Assembly (NCBI RefSeq): GCF_022458985.1
Contig: NC_061773.1
Span: 25,082,001 to 25,146,000 of the forward strand
DNA length: 64,000 bases
Direction: 5' to 3'
Origin: Mugil cephalus
Taxonomy: Eukaryota; Chordata; Actinopteri; Mugiliformes; Mugilidae
Made by a program: the position numbers and the translations under genes. The notes beneath the pieces were generated by a model. It searched no databases and was not told where the DNA came from. It saw only the letters and a program-made list of their open reading frames with translations. Shown here in pieces: positions 1 through 9,786 of this stretch. Position 1 is the stretch's first letter, and the number at the start of each line of letters is the position of its first letter.

Positions 1-62
1 CACATGGGATTAATAAAAATATCCCATGTGATGTGATGAAAAGCTATCACCTTCCCCCTCAC

Positions 63-216
63 CTTCTCCTTGTCTGAGCTTCTTCTTCCATTTGGAGGCT
101 CTTGGTTCGGCTCCTTGCAGCTGCAGCGCCCCCTGCTGTCCTGAGATGAACTCATGAGGTTTTTGTCACACGCAGGAATCTGGGAGAAAAGATGAGGGAC
201 CACGTGGTTCTGACAC
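63..216 (-). CDS. EFCC1: EFCC1-like exon 6 (probable)
   Basis: This exon is open for 51 codons after one completing base, with a TCTTCTTCCAG acceptor and a GTGAGG donor. The encoded segment is not coiled coil: it is Cys- and Ser-rich ([20 protein letters not shown]). It is supported by splice signals and phase rather than by recognised homology, so it is less certain than exons 1-5. Confidence 0.5.
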
Positions 217-3200
217 CTGGAAGAAGACAGGTAAAAAAAGTGAAGGCCTGCACACACTGTGAAGTTTTGTGAAGTCAAGAAACCAAAGAGGCCACATGTA
301 TGAGGTCTGTATTATCTTTCTGAAGATCCGTTTACTTCCAATGTAGTGAGGACATTTTTTGCATCATAATCTTAATCACTACGTAAAGATTGATGATCAG
401 TAAAGTCCCATGTTAAGACTGAGGTTAAGCTTCCACCACTTTATTTATTTTTTTTTCATTTTGTGTCATTATTAGTTCTTAGACTGAAACACTTAAGCAA
501 AAATGTCTGTATATCTCAAAAAAAGTGGACAGTGCATTTTTGTAATTTTTTACTTTTACCTCATTCTTATTTTATTTTATTTTTATTCTTATTCTTATGT
601 CTTGTTCATATATGTTCTAACTAACTAAATAAATAAAATGTACAGTTTCAAATATGGTGGTGCAAGCATGAAATATACTGCCAATTCAATACGACATTTT
701 CAAAATGAATTAATAGATTCATTAAATTTATCATTTCCTGCAAGACTGGGCTTAAATTTTATAATAAATTGTAGTCCAAAAATGAGATGGCTTTGCATAA
801 ATATAAGCTTATTAAAATATAAGGAACACAAAAAAGGAAAAAAAGAGAACAAAATCACCCACAATAATAATATATAACTATGATAATCCGACGCAATACA
901 AGATTATTCACGTATATTACCAAACGCCTGTGAGATTACACATAATGAAACTGCTGAATGACAGTGAGCGTTGGGAACTTTTTTTGCTCTGTGTATGGGA
1001 GCGTACATTAGTGGCTCTGTTTTTCCTGAGTGAATGGTCTGTCTCAACACTCCGACTCCCGCTATGTGTCTACAAGGGTCTCAATTACCAAATTTTGTGT
1101 TACCGTGGTGGGCCTGATTACAGCTTCCAGGGTGGCTTTAAGACAGTGGCTGTGTCTCCTAATCTCGAGGGAGTGGTTGGATGCAACAGTGGAGACGCCA
1201 TAATTTGAAGCTATGCTCTGTAGATTGAAAGGCAAGATGGAAGCTGAATGGACGAGCTCTTGTTTTAGGATCTTTTTTGTTAAACAAAGCAGACCACGGA
1301 CTAAATCCAGCACCTTTTAGAATCTTTTATGTTGTGGTTGGGCCTCTAATTATGTGGATTCCCAATATGTGTTACATTTGTTTCTCTCTTTGCGACTTGT
1401 CAGAGGACCTGCAACTTGTTTCTTCAATCTGTGCTTGTTTCTTTAAAATGCAATAAAAACTGAAATGACCGAGGCAAATATCGGTAATATAGGTCTGAGG
1501 TAATATAGGTTTTCGAGCCATCTTTTTCATTCTTCATTGTACACGTTGACGTGAGCAGGCGAAACAAACACCATTTGTGAGTGTTAGATGTTAGCTGACC
1601 CTTTGCTGCAGCCATGCAGTCGGCCGTCGCGCCTCTTCACCTCCGCCAGGCAGCACTGTCCCTCCTCGTTTACTCTCCTGTCCTCCTCCTCTTCATCGGA
1701 AGCGGCTCTTCCCTCCACCGCCCTCTGCAGACACTCAGCGTCTGCAGACAGAGAAGCTGCATGTTTTACTGCACAAATGCACCCTTGTGCACATGAACAA
1801 CTGCGTGAGTTGCTCCCGTGTGCAAAGCAGTGTTGAACGAATAAAGTTCTGGCATTTTTGTTCAACTCCAAAAATTGGAAAGGTATGTAAGGAGGCCCAG
1901 AAAACTTTTCCAGTGACTCACCTGTTTTGCTACAGGTGTCCTCAGGGTGACTTTGCTGACTTGTAGGGTCAGGGACACAGGTGCAGCGGGTTCTGACGGT
2001 GGCACAGGTAGAGAACATACTTTAAATGCAAATGTACTGAATGACCTGTCTTTCTACTTGCTTTTCTACTTGCTACTTGCTATGTCTTTCTGGATTGCCT
2101 CAATATCAGATCCAGATTAGTACCACGATGAGCTAATCTGGTTCTTATATCTAGATGAGAAGGAATTGTGTACACCTCGGTGTTAAAGCACAACACAGGA
2201 TCATGACACCTGCAGAAGTTCTGACACTACAGCTGTGGGGTGTATAAATGGGATGGACAGGAGCAGGAGTAGAAGGATCTGGTGAACAACTTCATCTCAT
2301 GGTGCGGAGGGAACCACCCTCTCATCAATACGGCAAAAACTAAGGAGATGGTAGTGGATTTATGGAAGTCCAGGTCCCACCTGTAGCCTGTAACCATAAA
2401 CAAGGAGTGTGTAGAGGTGGTTCAGACATATAGGTACCTGGTTCTACAGCTGGATCACAAACTGGACTGGTTGGCTAACATAGACTCAGTCTACAAAAAA
2501 GGTCAGAGCTGTTTCTGCTTCCTCAGGAGGATATGGTCTGTTATTATCTGAAGCTGATGGACATGTTCTACCAGACTGTCGCTGCCAGTGGCCTCCTCTA
2601 CTCTGTGGTGTCCAGAGGTAAATGTCTTGAGACTCATTTCATCTCCTACTACCGCTTATCCTCACTAGGGTCAGTTGATTGCCTTAAGGCTCTTTTAGGC
2701 TAGCATATATAGCCTATTCCAGTGTGAGCCATTTCATTTTTATTTCTACTTCTTGCTTCACTTGGATGGCGTTAGGGTCTATGTATGCTCTGCACTGTGG
2801 CTCTAGCTAGTTACGTAATCACTAAAAAGTGGTTTGTGTTCAATTTCGGGACATATGGAGCAACATGAGTCCTCATATGAGGAGACGTTTCCAGATAACT
2901 GAGTAATAGATGTTCAGTATTCTTTATCATTGTGGCTCTGCTTTGGTCCAAACCTCGAACCAAAACCCGGGTCTGAACAATGACGTCAGCTCCAGTTCCA
3001 AAGAACTGGAGATTCTACGATAAATCACCTGATACAGACTCCAAAAGTGAATCAACTAGCAAGATTAAAATCCTCAGGTTTGCAGTCACAGTCTGGAGAA
3101 AGAAAAACTCCAGCGCTAATTCCCCCATTTGTCACACATTTAAATGATATCAAGGTCAGACATATGGAAAACGTTAGTCTGACTATATGTCACCCTCAGC

Positions 3201-5909
3201 TCCACTCAAGGTCCATCTCTTCATCATTTCTGAGCTGGGTGGAAGTACACAGATATCATCAGTCTTTATATACAGTCAGTGGCGTCCAGCTGCTAAATGA
3301 TTCACTCCCTTTTCGTGGCAGTTACTCGCTTTGTCTGTAGTTTGAGACAGTTTCAGAATTATTGCAGTGGCCTCTGTTGAAACTGACCTCCTTTACCGCA
3401 ACTCTTAAATTCAGATCGACTGCAACTTGCATGCAACTTAACCTGAGGCAAATGATGTGTAAATTGATTGCAGCGACACACCCATGCACTGAGCCGTTTA
3501 GCTCAATCAAGACCACACACTGGTCTTTGGTGTTTGTGTACCTGTACTGGTGCAGTTCACTCTCCAGCTGGGTGATCCTGGACTGGAGCTGCGGCACAGA
3601 CTGGGCCTGCTCCTGGATCAGCCGGACCCTCTGCAGCCCCAAGCTCAGAGCCTCCCTGGCCTCCTCTGCCCGCCTCCTGATGGAGATCAGCAATGATCAT
3701 CGCACCATCACTGCCATACATCCAGATAACCATCCCCCAGCCAGTTATGAAAATAGAAGGAAGACTACGTCAGTGACTCCAACCTGATCTGAGCGTTCTC
3801 CTTCCTCAGCGCAGACTCCACCCTCTGCAGCTTGCGCACCTCCTGGTACGCCCAGTGCAACTCCTCCTCCAGGTGCTCGTTGTATTTGATGGCCTCTTCC
3901 AGCTGCCCGTCACGTGACGTGCGGATCATCTTAAGCTCCCTTAGAAGGGGGTCTCTAATGTCCCGTTTCCTCGCCGCCCTCCTCCCTCCGTCTCCATCGG
4001 CGGCGCCCAGCTGCCCTTTAATCCTGAGCGTCGGCACCAGTTTCCCCTGTCGGACGGTGATGGAAGACGTGGGAGTTGAAACGGTGGAGTTGTGGTGCGA
4101 TGGATAAGGGAGGGCGCTGCTTCTCTCCCGTTGGAGCGCCACCTCCAGGGCCAGGCAGCGAGCGTCACTCCCCTGCAGCGCTGAGCGGAGGTCCTCCACC
4201 AGCTCCCTCAGAGCTTCCACCTCATCTGGGAGACAGGACAGAACGAGTTATTGCTCATTTCAAATGTGCATGGACCACAATTTCTTATTTAAAGACATTA
4301 AAAAAGACTTAGAGAGAGAGAATGTGTACTTTATACTGATACCTTATTATATTATAGAGGAAACCAATCAATCTATGACATATTGTTTCAGCAACTATGT
4401 TACCCGCTTCACTTACAGTGCTACTTTATCGTCCCATTCTTTTGACAAATATGTGACATAATGTACTTAGTGCTGATTAAACCACGTAATCAGGAGGCAA
4501 TGGCCCTTTGCACAAGCCAGTATTTGGTTGAGATTACTTGTCATGATTCATGTGCTTGGAAGTGTTAACAGGTGCAGTAACCTCCTCTCTTTAATTCAAT
4601 TGAGAGTTTTGAAGTCCAGATTATTCAAATTTCCCACAAAAGACACTGATCACAGGACATCCAAAACTATAAAGGTATGTTATCATCTCAGGTTAACATT
4701 TAATCACATTTTTTTCCCTGCAAAATAGGTGCATGTCGCAAGTAAAGAGGCCTAGTGATGTGACCATTAACACTAGTTACATGATATTGATATAAGTTAT
4801 AGGAGACACCGTATTCTTTCATTTTAAAACTTTAATTAGCTACCCAAAGTCAAACTAACACTTGCCGCAACTTTTGTTGCCAGTGGGATTAAACAGGTTT
4901 GGAGAGTGGTTGAAAGCATCCATCAGTAAGAACAGTGTAATAATGCCACTGACAGGAGGCAGCTCTCTGCAAAACACACTTAGCTGCACGTATCTGATAA
5001 TGATGAATGTATGAAAGTAGTTTTACATTTTAGGTAAAGAGTAAAATGAACGAGATTGAGAGTAAACAGCGTGGAGAACGGAAGTAAGTGAGACAATAAC
5101 GTCAGGCAGCTGGTACTTTATGATCGACTTTCCTCCTCCTCCTCTCTTCGCTCAGGCCCTGTGTTTCTGTATCCAGTAGCTAAATAATCAGTACCTGAGG
5201 CAGTATAGGTGCACTTAATTAGAAGGTGACTGAGTAATCCACTGTATACTGTAATTAACGTGCACACGAGGTCTTTAGAACTGTATCCTGTTACAGTACC
5301 TGGCTCACGGCCTTCAGGGGTTCGACCTTTCATGGATCGGCTCGCTGGTCCACTCTGGTTTCTCGTGAGGTCAAAACTCACAACCTTTCTCCGCCTCATC
5401 CGCGGCCACCGGACCCGGATCTGTCTCTCCACCAGCTCTGTATCCTCGGTAACGGGCAGGCGCCACGCGCACTCCCCGGCGCTTCTACGCGCAGTGCGCA
5501 CACGGAAATACCCGCAGAGCCGCGAGTGAAAGTCTCTGAAAGACAACTGACTGGGTAGTCCAGAACACACATCTCTAAACTCTTCATCTTCCAAGTCCTT
5601 TTCGCCTTCCCCTGCTCCTTCGTTTCCCTTCACCGTCCTCTTTCCTTTCTTGTCTCCGGTGAGCCCCAGGACGGCGCAGAGCGCGGTGAAGTCCTGCGCA
5701 GATACAGTGTCGTCCCGGTTCGGGTAGGCCAGGTGGTGGAAGACCTCCTGCAGGTATTGGTCTATTCCCGTGGCCAGGACGACGATTTCGTTTTCCGCGC
5801 CAGGATCTGGGAAGTGATGGTGGGCTAGAGCACTGCGGAGCCACTCGCTTTTACGCGCTGCTCGAGGTAAGGGCTGCAAGCGGTGCAGTGCCAGAGCGGT
5901 GCGTTCCAT
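63..5909 (-). CDS. EFCC1: EF-hand and coiled-coil protein, EFCC1-like (six exons, 3' end outside window)
   Basis: This is a minus-strand gene assembled from six exons: 5909-5300, 4225-3784, 3676-3542, 1992-1922, 1741-1600 and 216-63. All junctions are GT-AG and every phase fits, giving 518 open codons. The last exon ends in a good donor, so the C-terminus lies off the left edge. Residues about 49-83 form a degenerate EF-hand ([17 protein letters not shown], then a loop rich in N, R and D). [15 protein letters not shown] at about 121-135 looks like a second helical EF-like unit. From residue 204 the protein is mainly coiled coil, rich in Leu, Glu and Arg. This domain order matches my recollection of vertebrate EFCC1 (formerly CCDC48, about 600 residues). 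Its cellular role is poorly known, and calcium binding is doubtful because the loop is degenerate. The symbol rests on remembered family similarity, not on a search. Confidence 0.7.
217..1599 (-). other. EFCC1-like intron 5
   Basis: This is AT-rich intronic sequence. I see no exon, no recognisable mobile element and no RNA gene in it. The short open frames at 638-877 and 930-1208 have no family resemblance. Confidence 0.5.
1600..1741 (-). CDS. EFCC1: EFCC1-like exon 5 (acidic coiled coil)
   Basis: This exon encodes about residues 420-466 ([20 protein letters not shown], then a segment with CCLAEVKRR and LHGCSKG). It is an acidic-then-basic helix typical of coiled coils. The acceptor CTTCTCTGTCTGCAG has a strong pyrimidine tract, and the donor is GTCAGC. 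Phase agrees with exons 4 and 6. Confidence 0.65.
1922..1992 (-). CDS. EFCC1: EFCC1-like exon 4 (small Cys-containing exon)
   Basis: This 71-base exon ([20 protein letters not shown]) has a GTCAG acceptor and a strong GTGAGT donor. Its start (one base) and end (phase 1) are exactly what exons 3 and 5 require. An unspliced read-through into exon 5 stays open, which makes the two exons look like one 144-codon ORF. Confidence 0.6.
1993..3541 (-). other. EFCC1-like intron 3
   Basis: This 1.5-kb intron contains the LINE fragment at 2270-2620. I recognise nothing in 2640-3541. Confidence 0.5.
2270..2620 (+). mobile_element. Fragment of a non-LTR (LINE) reverse transcriptase
   Basis: The translated plus strand shows the C-terminal part of an RT domain of the L2/Rex1 type. 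The segments are [20 protein letters not shown], then a degraded [19 protein letters not shown], then [15 protein letters not shown] and [16 protein letters not shown]. These correspond to the family motifs around [13 protein letters not shown], YLGxxLDxKLDW and FLRRL. In-frame stops (after SRSHL and before KLMDMFY) show it is dead. It lies in intron 3 of the EFCC1-like gene, antisense to it. Confidence 0.75.
3542..3676 (-). CDS. EFCC1: EFCC1-like exon 3 (coiled coil)
   Basis: This exon encodes residues about 351-395, a continuous amphipathic helix ([19 protein letters not shown], then a segment ending LESELHQYR). The acceptor is CTCCATCAG and the donor is GTACAC. It starts with one base completing an Arg codon and ends in phase 2, which fits both neighbours. 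Confidence 0.78.
3784..4225 (-). CDS. EFCC1: EFCC1-like exon 2 (coiled coil)
   Basis: This exon encodes residues about 204-350. The acceptor TCTCCCAG precedes it and the donor GTTGGA follows. It holds two heptad-type helices (starting [16 protein letters not shown] and [19 protein letters not shown]). They are separated by a Ser/Thr-rich linker and a basic run ([10 protein letters not shown]). Intron 2 below it is only 107 bp. Confidence 0.8.
4226..5299 (-). other. EFCC1-like intron 1
   Basis: This is unremarkable AT-rich intron sequence. No repeat family or exon was recognised. Confidence 0.5.
5300..5909 (-). CDS. EFCC1: EFCC1-like exon 1 (start codon, EF-hand region)
   Basis: This exon encodes residues 1-203 plus one base. 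The ATG at 5909-5907 opens [20 protein letters not shown], and the exon ends at a GTACTG donor just below 5300. It carries the EF-hand-like segment and an acidic/Lys linker (about 86-111). A basic stretch at 164-175 includes PRMRRRK, which could act in nuclear targeting or membrane contact. The surrounding 5.4-5.9 kb is CpG-rich, as expected for a promoter-proximal first exon. Confidence 0.8.
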
Positions 5910-7000
5910 GGCTACACATAAAATAAACGCGTTTTTCTAGAGGATACAAAAAAATTAAATCAGAATGTGGAAATGAGCGTCTGGTAAGCTTTAAAACCAA
6001 AATGAGGCCAAAACGCAAGTCGGATGCTGGTTTGATGCTGCGTAATTCCCTGGAACGGTCTGATCCCTCCGGTAAGGAAGAAGAAGTTCCAAAGCACCGG
6101 CTCCACCCTTTTACGTGCACACTCACCGCATGCGTGTGTTTGAATGTGGGCCACTAAAAGGTGCTTACAGTTAAGTAGGCTATGCCAGGCAGTTACGTCT
6201 GTTTGATCAGTGGATCAAATATCAGTCTAAACGAAACGATAAACAGTGAGACGGACTACTGAGTAATTTCAGCTTCAAACAAGTTTTTGAGGTAAATTAT
6301 ATAATCTTGAGGCATTTTGTGGCACTTGTCAGGGCGAACCAAAGTGAATGAATCACGGGGGGGTTCGGGTTGCACATTTACCAGAATGAATCGTTAAGTG
6401 GATCTGACTCACTTGCCAGTGTGACAGCAACCAGAAAAAAAAAAAGAAAAGAAAAAAGAAAAAAAAGTGAAGTAAAGAAAAACGACACCCCTTTGTTTTC
6501 TCATGTATATTTTTCCGTGGAAATTGTATGTGATTTTATTCCTGGAATCTGAGCAACTCCCAGCGGAAATACCTTTCCCCACCCTGACCTCACAACCCAT
6601 CACTCACCTGACAGCCAAAACAAAGACAGCTTCTAGAGTTCGCTCACCTGGGCATGACGAGACCTCACCACGCCAATTTCCCAATGATCACACTCTAGTG
6701 CTGCACTTAACTGTGGCGTTATGATGTAATTTAGCACATTGGAACCAGTACCAAAACAATTTGTCAATCAACAGAGAGCTAATAAGACATTCAAGGAATT
6801 GAAATGAAAACACTCTGCGTGTTGGAGCATCTCAGCTATGGGATGAATAATTAGAAGATAATTTGGATCTGGTGACTTTTTCCATTGTTTTACGGCATTT
6901 ACATATATTCCCGTATACACTTCCGGGGGTCAAGTTGCCGCAGTCAATGCACTGATGTGATTCTTCTCATCTGCAAGAAAGCAAATATCATAACAAATAC
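5910..7000. other. 5' flank of the EFCC1-like gene
   Basis: About 200 bp directly upstream of the start codon is the probable 5' UTR and promoter. I see no clear TATA box. An A-rich tract lies at 6435-6482. Nothing else was recognised up to the repeat beginning near 7000. Confidence 0.35.
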
Positions 7001-7004
7001 GTCC

Positions 7005-7240
7005 TCAGGTTCACCATCTAAAAGAAATGCCCAGGAAGCCGGGGATTTGCTGGGGTAATTATGACTCAAGAATGTGGGTTCTCTTTGTGGAGGCCACAAG
7101 AGTGTCTCCGGTGAAAGACCAGTCACCTATTCTTCACCATGTGCATAACGCTCCTTAATGTAGTGGCTAGTGGGTGAGTCACCTGAACTCACCTGAACTC
7201 ACATGAGCTCACATGAGCTCACACGGGGGAACTTGGAATA
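7005..7240. repeat. Unclassified interspersed repeat, copy 1
   Basis: This shares long blocks with 20463-20675 in the same orientation, for example TAATTATGACTCAAGAATGT and GTGGCTAGTGGGTGAGTCAC. It also contains short tandem CTCACATGAG-type units at about 7185-7222. No coding capacity was seen. Confidence 0.6.
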
Positions 7241-7393
7241 TTGTTTTGTCTTTGTTTTGGTTTCCAGAACTAATCTTGATATGGTTGAACTGCGGCATTC
7301 GCCAGTGACTCACCTGGGCCTTTTAACTTTTGGAAAGGTGTGTGTGTGTGTGGGTTTTTTTTTTTTTTTTTTTTTTCAGTCGGCAGAAGCATA

Positions 7394-7999
7394 TGTAACA
7401 GGGTCAAATATACAGTACTGTACAGTATACAGTAGTATAATTACACAAAATCTGTTTCACTTTAAATTGTTCTTACCTGACATGTTTGTCCTCCTAAGTT
7501 GTTATGTGGAACCTTTAAAACTGAGCTACTGTACCCCTACGTTTATTTTCGGGGTCCCCCCCTCCCCTATAAATGTGTCTCCCACCTTTACCTCTCCCCT
7601 TTTCCTGTTGTGCTCTGGAGAGGTAAAGCGACACAGTAGTCCCAGAGATTTGTGTTTTAGCTATGTGCTAAAGCTATACTGTTAAAGTTCGCTCGCTAGC
7701 TTAAAGCTAACATATTTCTGTCCTTTAATGTGTGTAGGAGCTCATGTTGTTTGTGACTGATGGGAGGATTTTGTTTTCATTTCTACTTTCGTCAGGTATG
7801 CTTTTCTGTGTTTTAATGTATTATCCGCCCTTTTCCTGTTGTGCTCTGGAGAGGAGCTCATGTTGTTTGTGACTGATGGGAGGATTTTGTTTTCATTTAT
7901 ACTTCGTCAGAGAATAAACGGAGACTGCCTCCTCCAAAGAAATCCTGGTCTGGGCCATTAATCCTCACACAACGCAGAGGTAAAAACTAGCCGGTTACA
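7394..7999 (+). mobile_element. 5' LTR of Ty3/Gypsy element
   Basis: This 606-bp LTR begins TGTAACAGGG and ends CCGGTTACA, a TG...CA terminus. It is nearly identical to 14271-14873. It has a TATAAA at 7568-7573 and an AATAAA at 7913-7918. An internal duplication of about 57 bp lies at about 7738-7796 and 7854-7911. The base run before it ends in CATA (7390-7393), the target-site duplication that recurs after the 3' LTR. Confidence 0.9.
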
Positions 8000-8534
8000 C
8001 ATACTCCGAGGTTAATGCTGCACTTCCACAAGACAAACAAATCTGAAGTGCACACAAGTTGTCCTGAAGATATACAAAACGACGCTCGTCACGTGAGGCC
8101 AGTTTCACGGACATGTGGAGGCATGTTGGTAACCAGGTGAAGACCTCCGGGCTTGGAAACAATGTTTCTCCTTCCATGCTTTAGAGGAGCAGTCCCACAG
8201 TGATAGGATAGTCAAGGTCAAGACATGCAACACGAATATGGAAACAGACAGACACGCAAAGGACGTATTATTTAATACAGTAAAACAGCTTTATACCCCT
8301 CCGCTGCTGTTTATCAAGCACACAGGGGTTCTTTCAGTAGAAGTCACTATACATTATTTTATTTTATTTTATTTTATTTTATTTTATTTTATTTTATTTT
8401 ATTTTATTTACCAGAACTGACATAATTTATTTAGTTTCCAGTCCATCAAATGAGGCTGCAGCTCATTATAATGGAGAATAAAAAACATGAGGTGTTAAAT
8501 GTTGTGTGTGTGTGTGTGTGCGCGCATATGTTGG
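8000..8534. repeat. Misplaced copy of 3' genomic flank inside the element
   Basis: This begins CATACTCCGAGG and runs to GCGCGCATATGTTGG. It matches 14874-15374, the sequence that follows the 3' LTR and so belongs to the host flank, with a few percent difference. It contains an (ATTTT)n tract (8353-8409) that is longer than in the other copy (15223-15250), and a (TG)n tract near 8503-8521. A primer-binding site and gag leader should be here but are absent. Confidence 0.85.
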
Positions 8535-9363
8535 ACTACTGGATTCGCCTTAACAAGTCCATCGATGCTGCTGATGACTGCCTCCGGAGGCGAGGCAGGT
8601 CTGTAGAGGACCCCAGTGCTGAGGTGGTCATGATGTTCATTAATCACTGCCCCGATCCCAGTCTTGCCATGTCATTCCAGTTGAAGGCACCTGAGCGGTG
8701 GACCACAGCCGAGGTTCAATAGCGTCTGGATAGTCACATGAGAACTGTGAGAAAGACAGCAGCCCAGTCCCGACACACGGTGGGTTTTTCAGCTTACAGT
8801 CAGAGCCCTGTGACTGATTCCTTTCAACCTTTCAATTCCGGTGTGTCTCAAGCTGCCTCAGTAGCATGCCAGCCAAAGTCCTTTCATGCCTCTCTGCCTG
8901 CTCCTTCCCTGGCCTGCAGTCACCCTCGGCCAGATAACGTGTTGGTGGGTTCACACATGCCTGCTTCCTCGTCCCTACCTCCTCCTGCAGTCTCTGATGC
9001 AGCTCCTGCTGCCACTGACCCACCAGCTACAGACCCTGGTGTTCAACAGATCGTGGCTATGTTTGACAAAGTTCTGTCCCTGTGCAACGCTTCCCTTGCG
9101 ACCAGTCAAAGTCCAGGGAACCGTCAGCCATTCAACCACCAGCCAGTCCACCGTCAAGCTGGCCGGCCCCGCCACCAGCAGGGTTCTGAGCCCACTACAT
9201 GCAGAGTTTGTGGTTCCAGGGACCACTCAACCCATGCACACTGTAGACTCTATAGATTGTGCCTCAACTGTTTCAGTCCTGGTCATATAAGACATGAGTG
9301 TCCGCAGGCCTCCCGTTCCTCAGCCATGCCACCCCCTTCTCCCTCCAATGCTGATTTAAACTA
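8535..9363 (+). pseudogene. gag remnant of Ty3/Gypsy element
   Basis: Plus-strand translation starts abruptly within a gag helical region (DYWIRLNKSIDAADDCLRRR) with no upstream start. It runs to a stop just after 9360. An in-frame TAG at 8720-8722 interrupts it. The nucleocapsid end has a canonical CCHC zinc knuckle (CLNCFSPGHIRHEC, C-X2-C-X4-H-X4-C) and an upstream Cys/His-rich segment. The N-terminal part of gag, the leader and the primer-binding site are missing because host flank is joined at 8534/8535. Confidence 0.8.
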
Positions 9364-9390
9364 GCCTGCCCATGTAGTGAGAGGGGTAAC

Positions 9391-9786
9391 ATGGGCACTA
9401 CTGGTGAAACCCTCAGTGAAGAACAGGATTTGCAGTCAACCTATGTGAACTGCTGTGATAATCTTCCTGATGACAAAACAGTGATTGTTGTTGGTTCACG
9501 GAGAGTAGCAGGAGCTAATGACCTGTTTTATGTTCCAGTATCCATTGGGAGCCAGTCTACATTGAAAGGGATGCTTGATTCAGGGAGCATGTCATGCATG
9601 CTCAGTGTGGAGGCGGAGTCCAAGCTTAAAGCCGCTGGCGTTCTCCCGAGTCCTCAGCCTGTGCCCGAGAGGGTAGTCCTTGTTGGCTGTGGTGGCCTTA
9701 CGACACAACCCAGATGTATCTATGACCTCAGTTTATGGATCCAAATTCATTGTACCGACTTTCCTTGTTCCAGGGCAGAGAGATGA
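9391..9786 (+). pseudogene. Retroelement aspartic protease region (frame broken from pol)
   Basis: The open frame contains the aspartic protease active-site motif LDSGS, with the Asp codon at 9577-9579, preceded by FYVPVSIGSQ. Between about 9725 and 9745 homology leaves this frame and resumes in the next one, where the rest of the protease (LVPGQRDELIIGSNVI) is found. One or two bases have therefore been lost or gained. The element's pol is normally a single polyprotein cut by this protease. Confidence 0.8.

Noticed and set aside
1588..1836. Plus-strand ORF opposite the EFCC1-like exon 5.
   Set aside because: It is the antisense shadow of a splice-supported coding exon.
9680..9786. Overlap of protease and RT frames as a programmed frameshift.
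   Set aside because: The shift lies inside the protease domain rather than between gag and pol, and no slippery heptamer was evident, so simple mutation is more likely.
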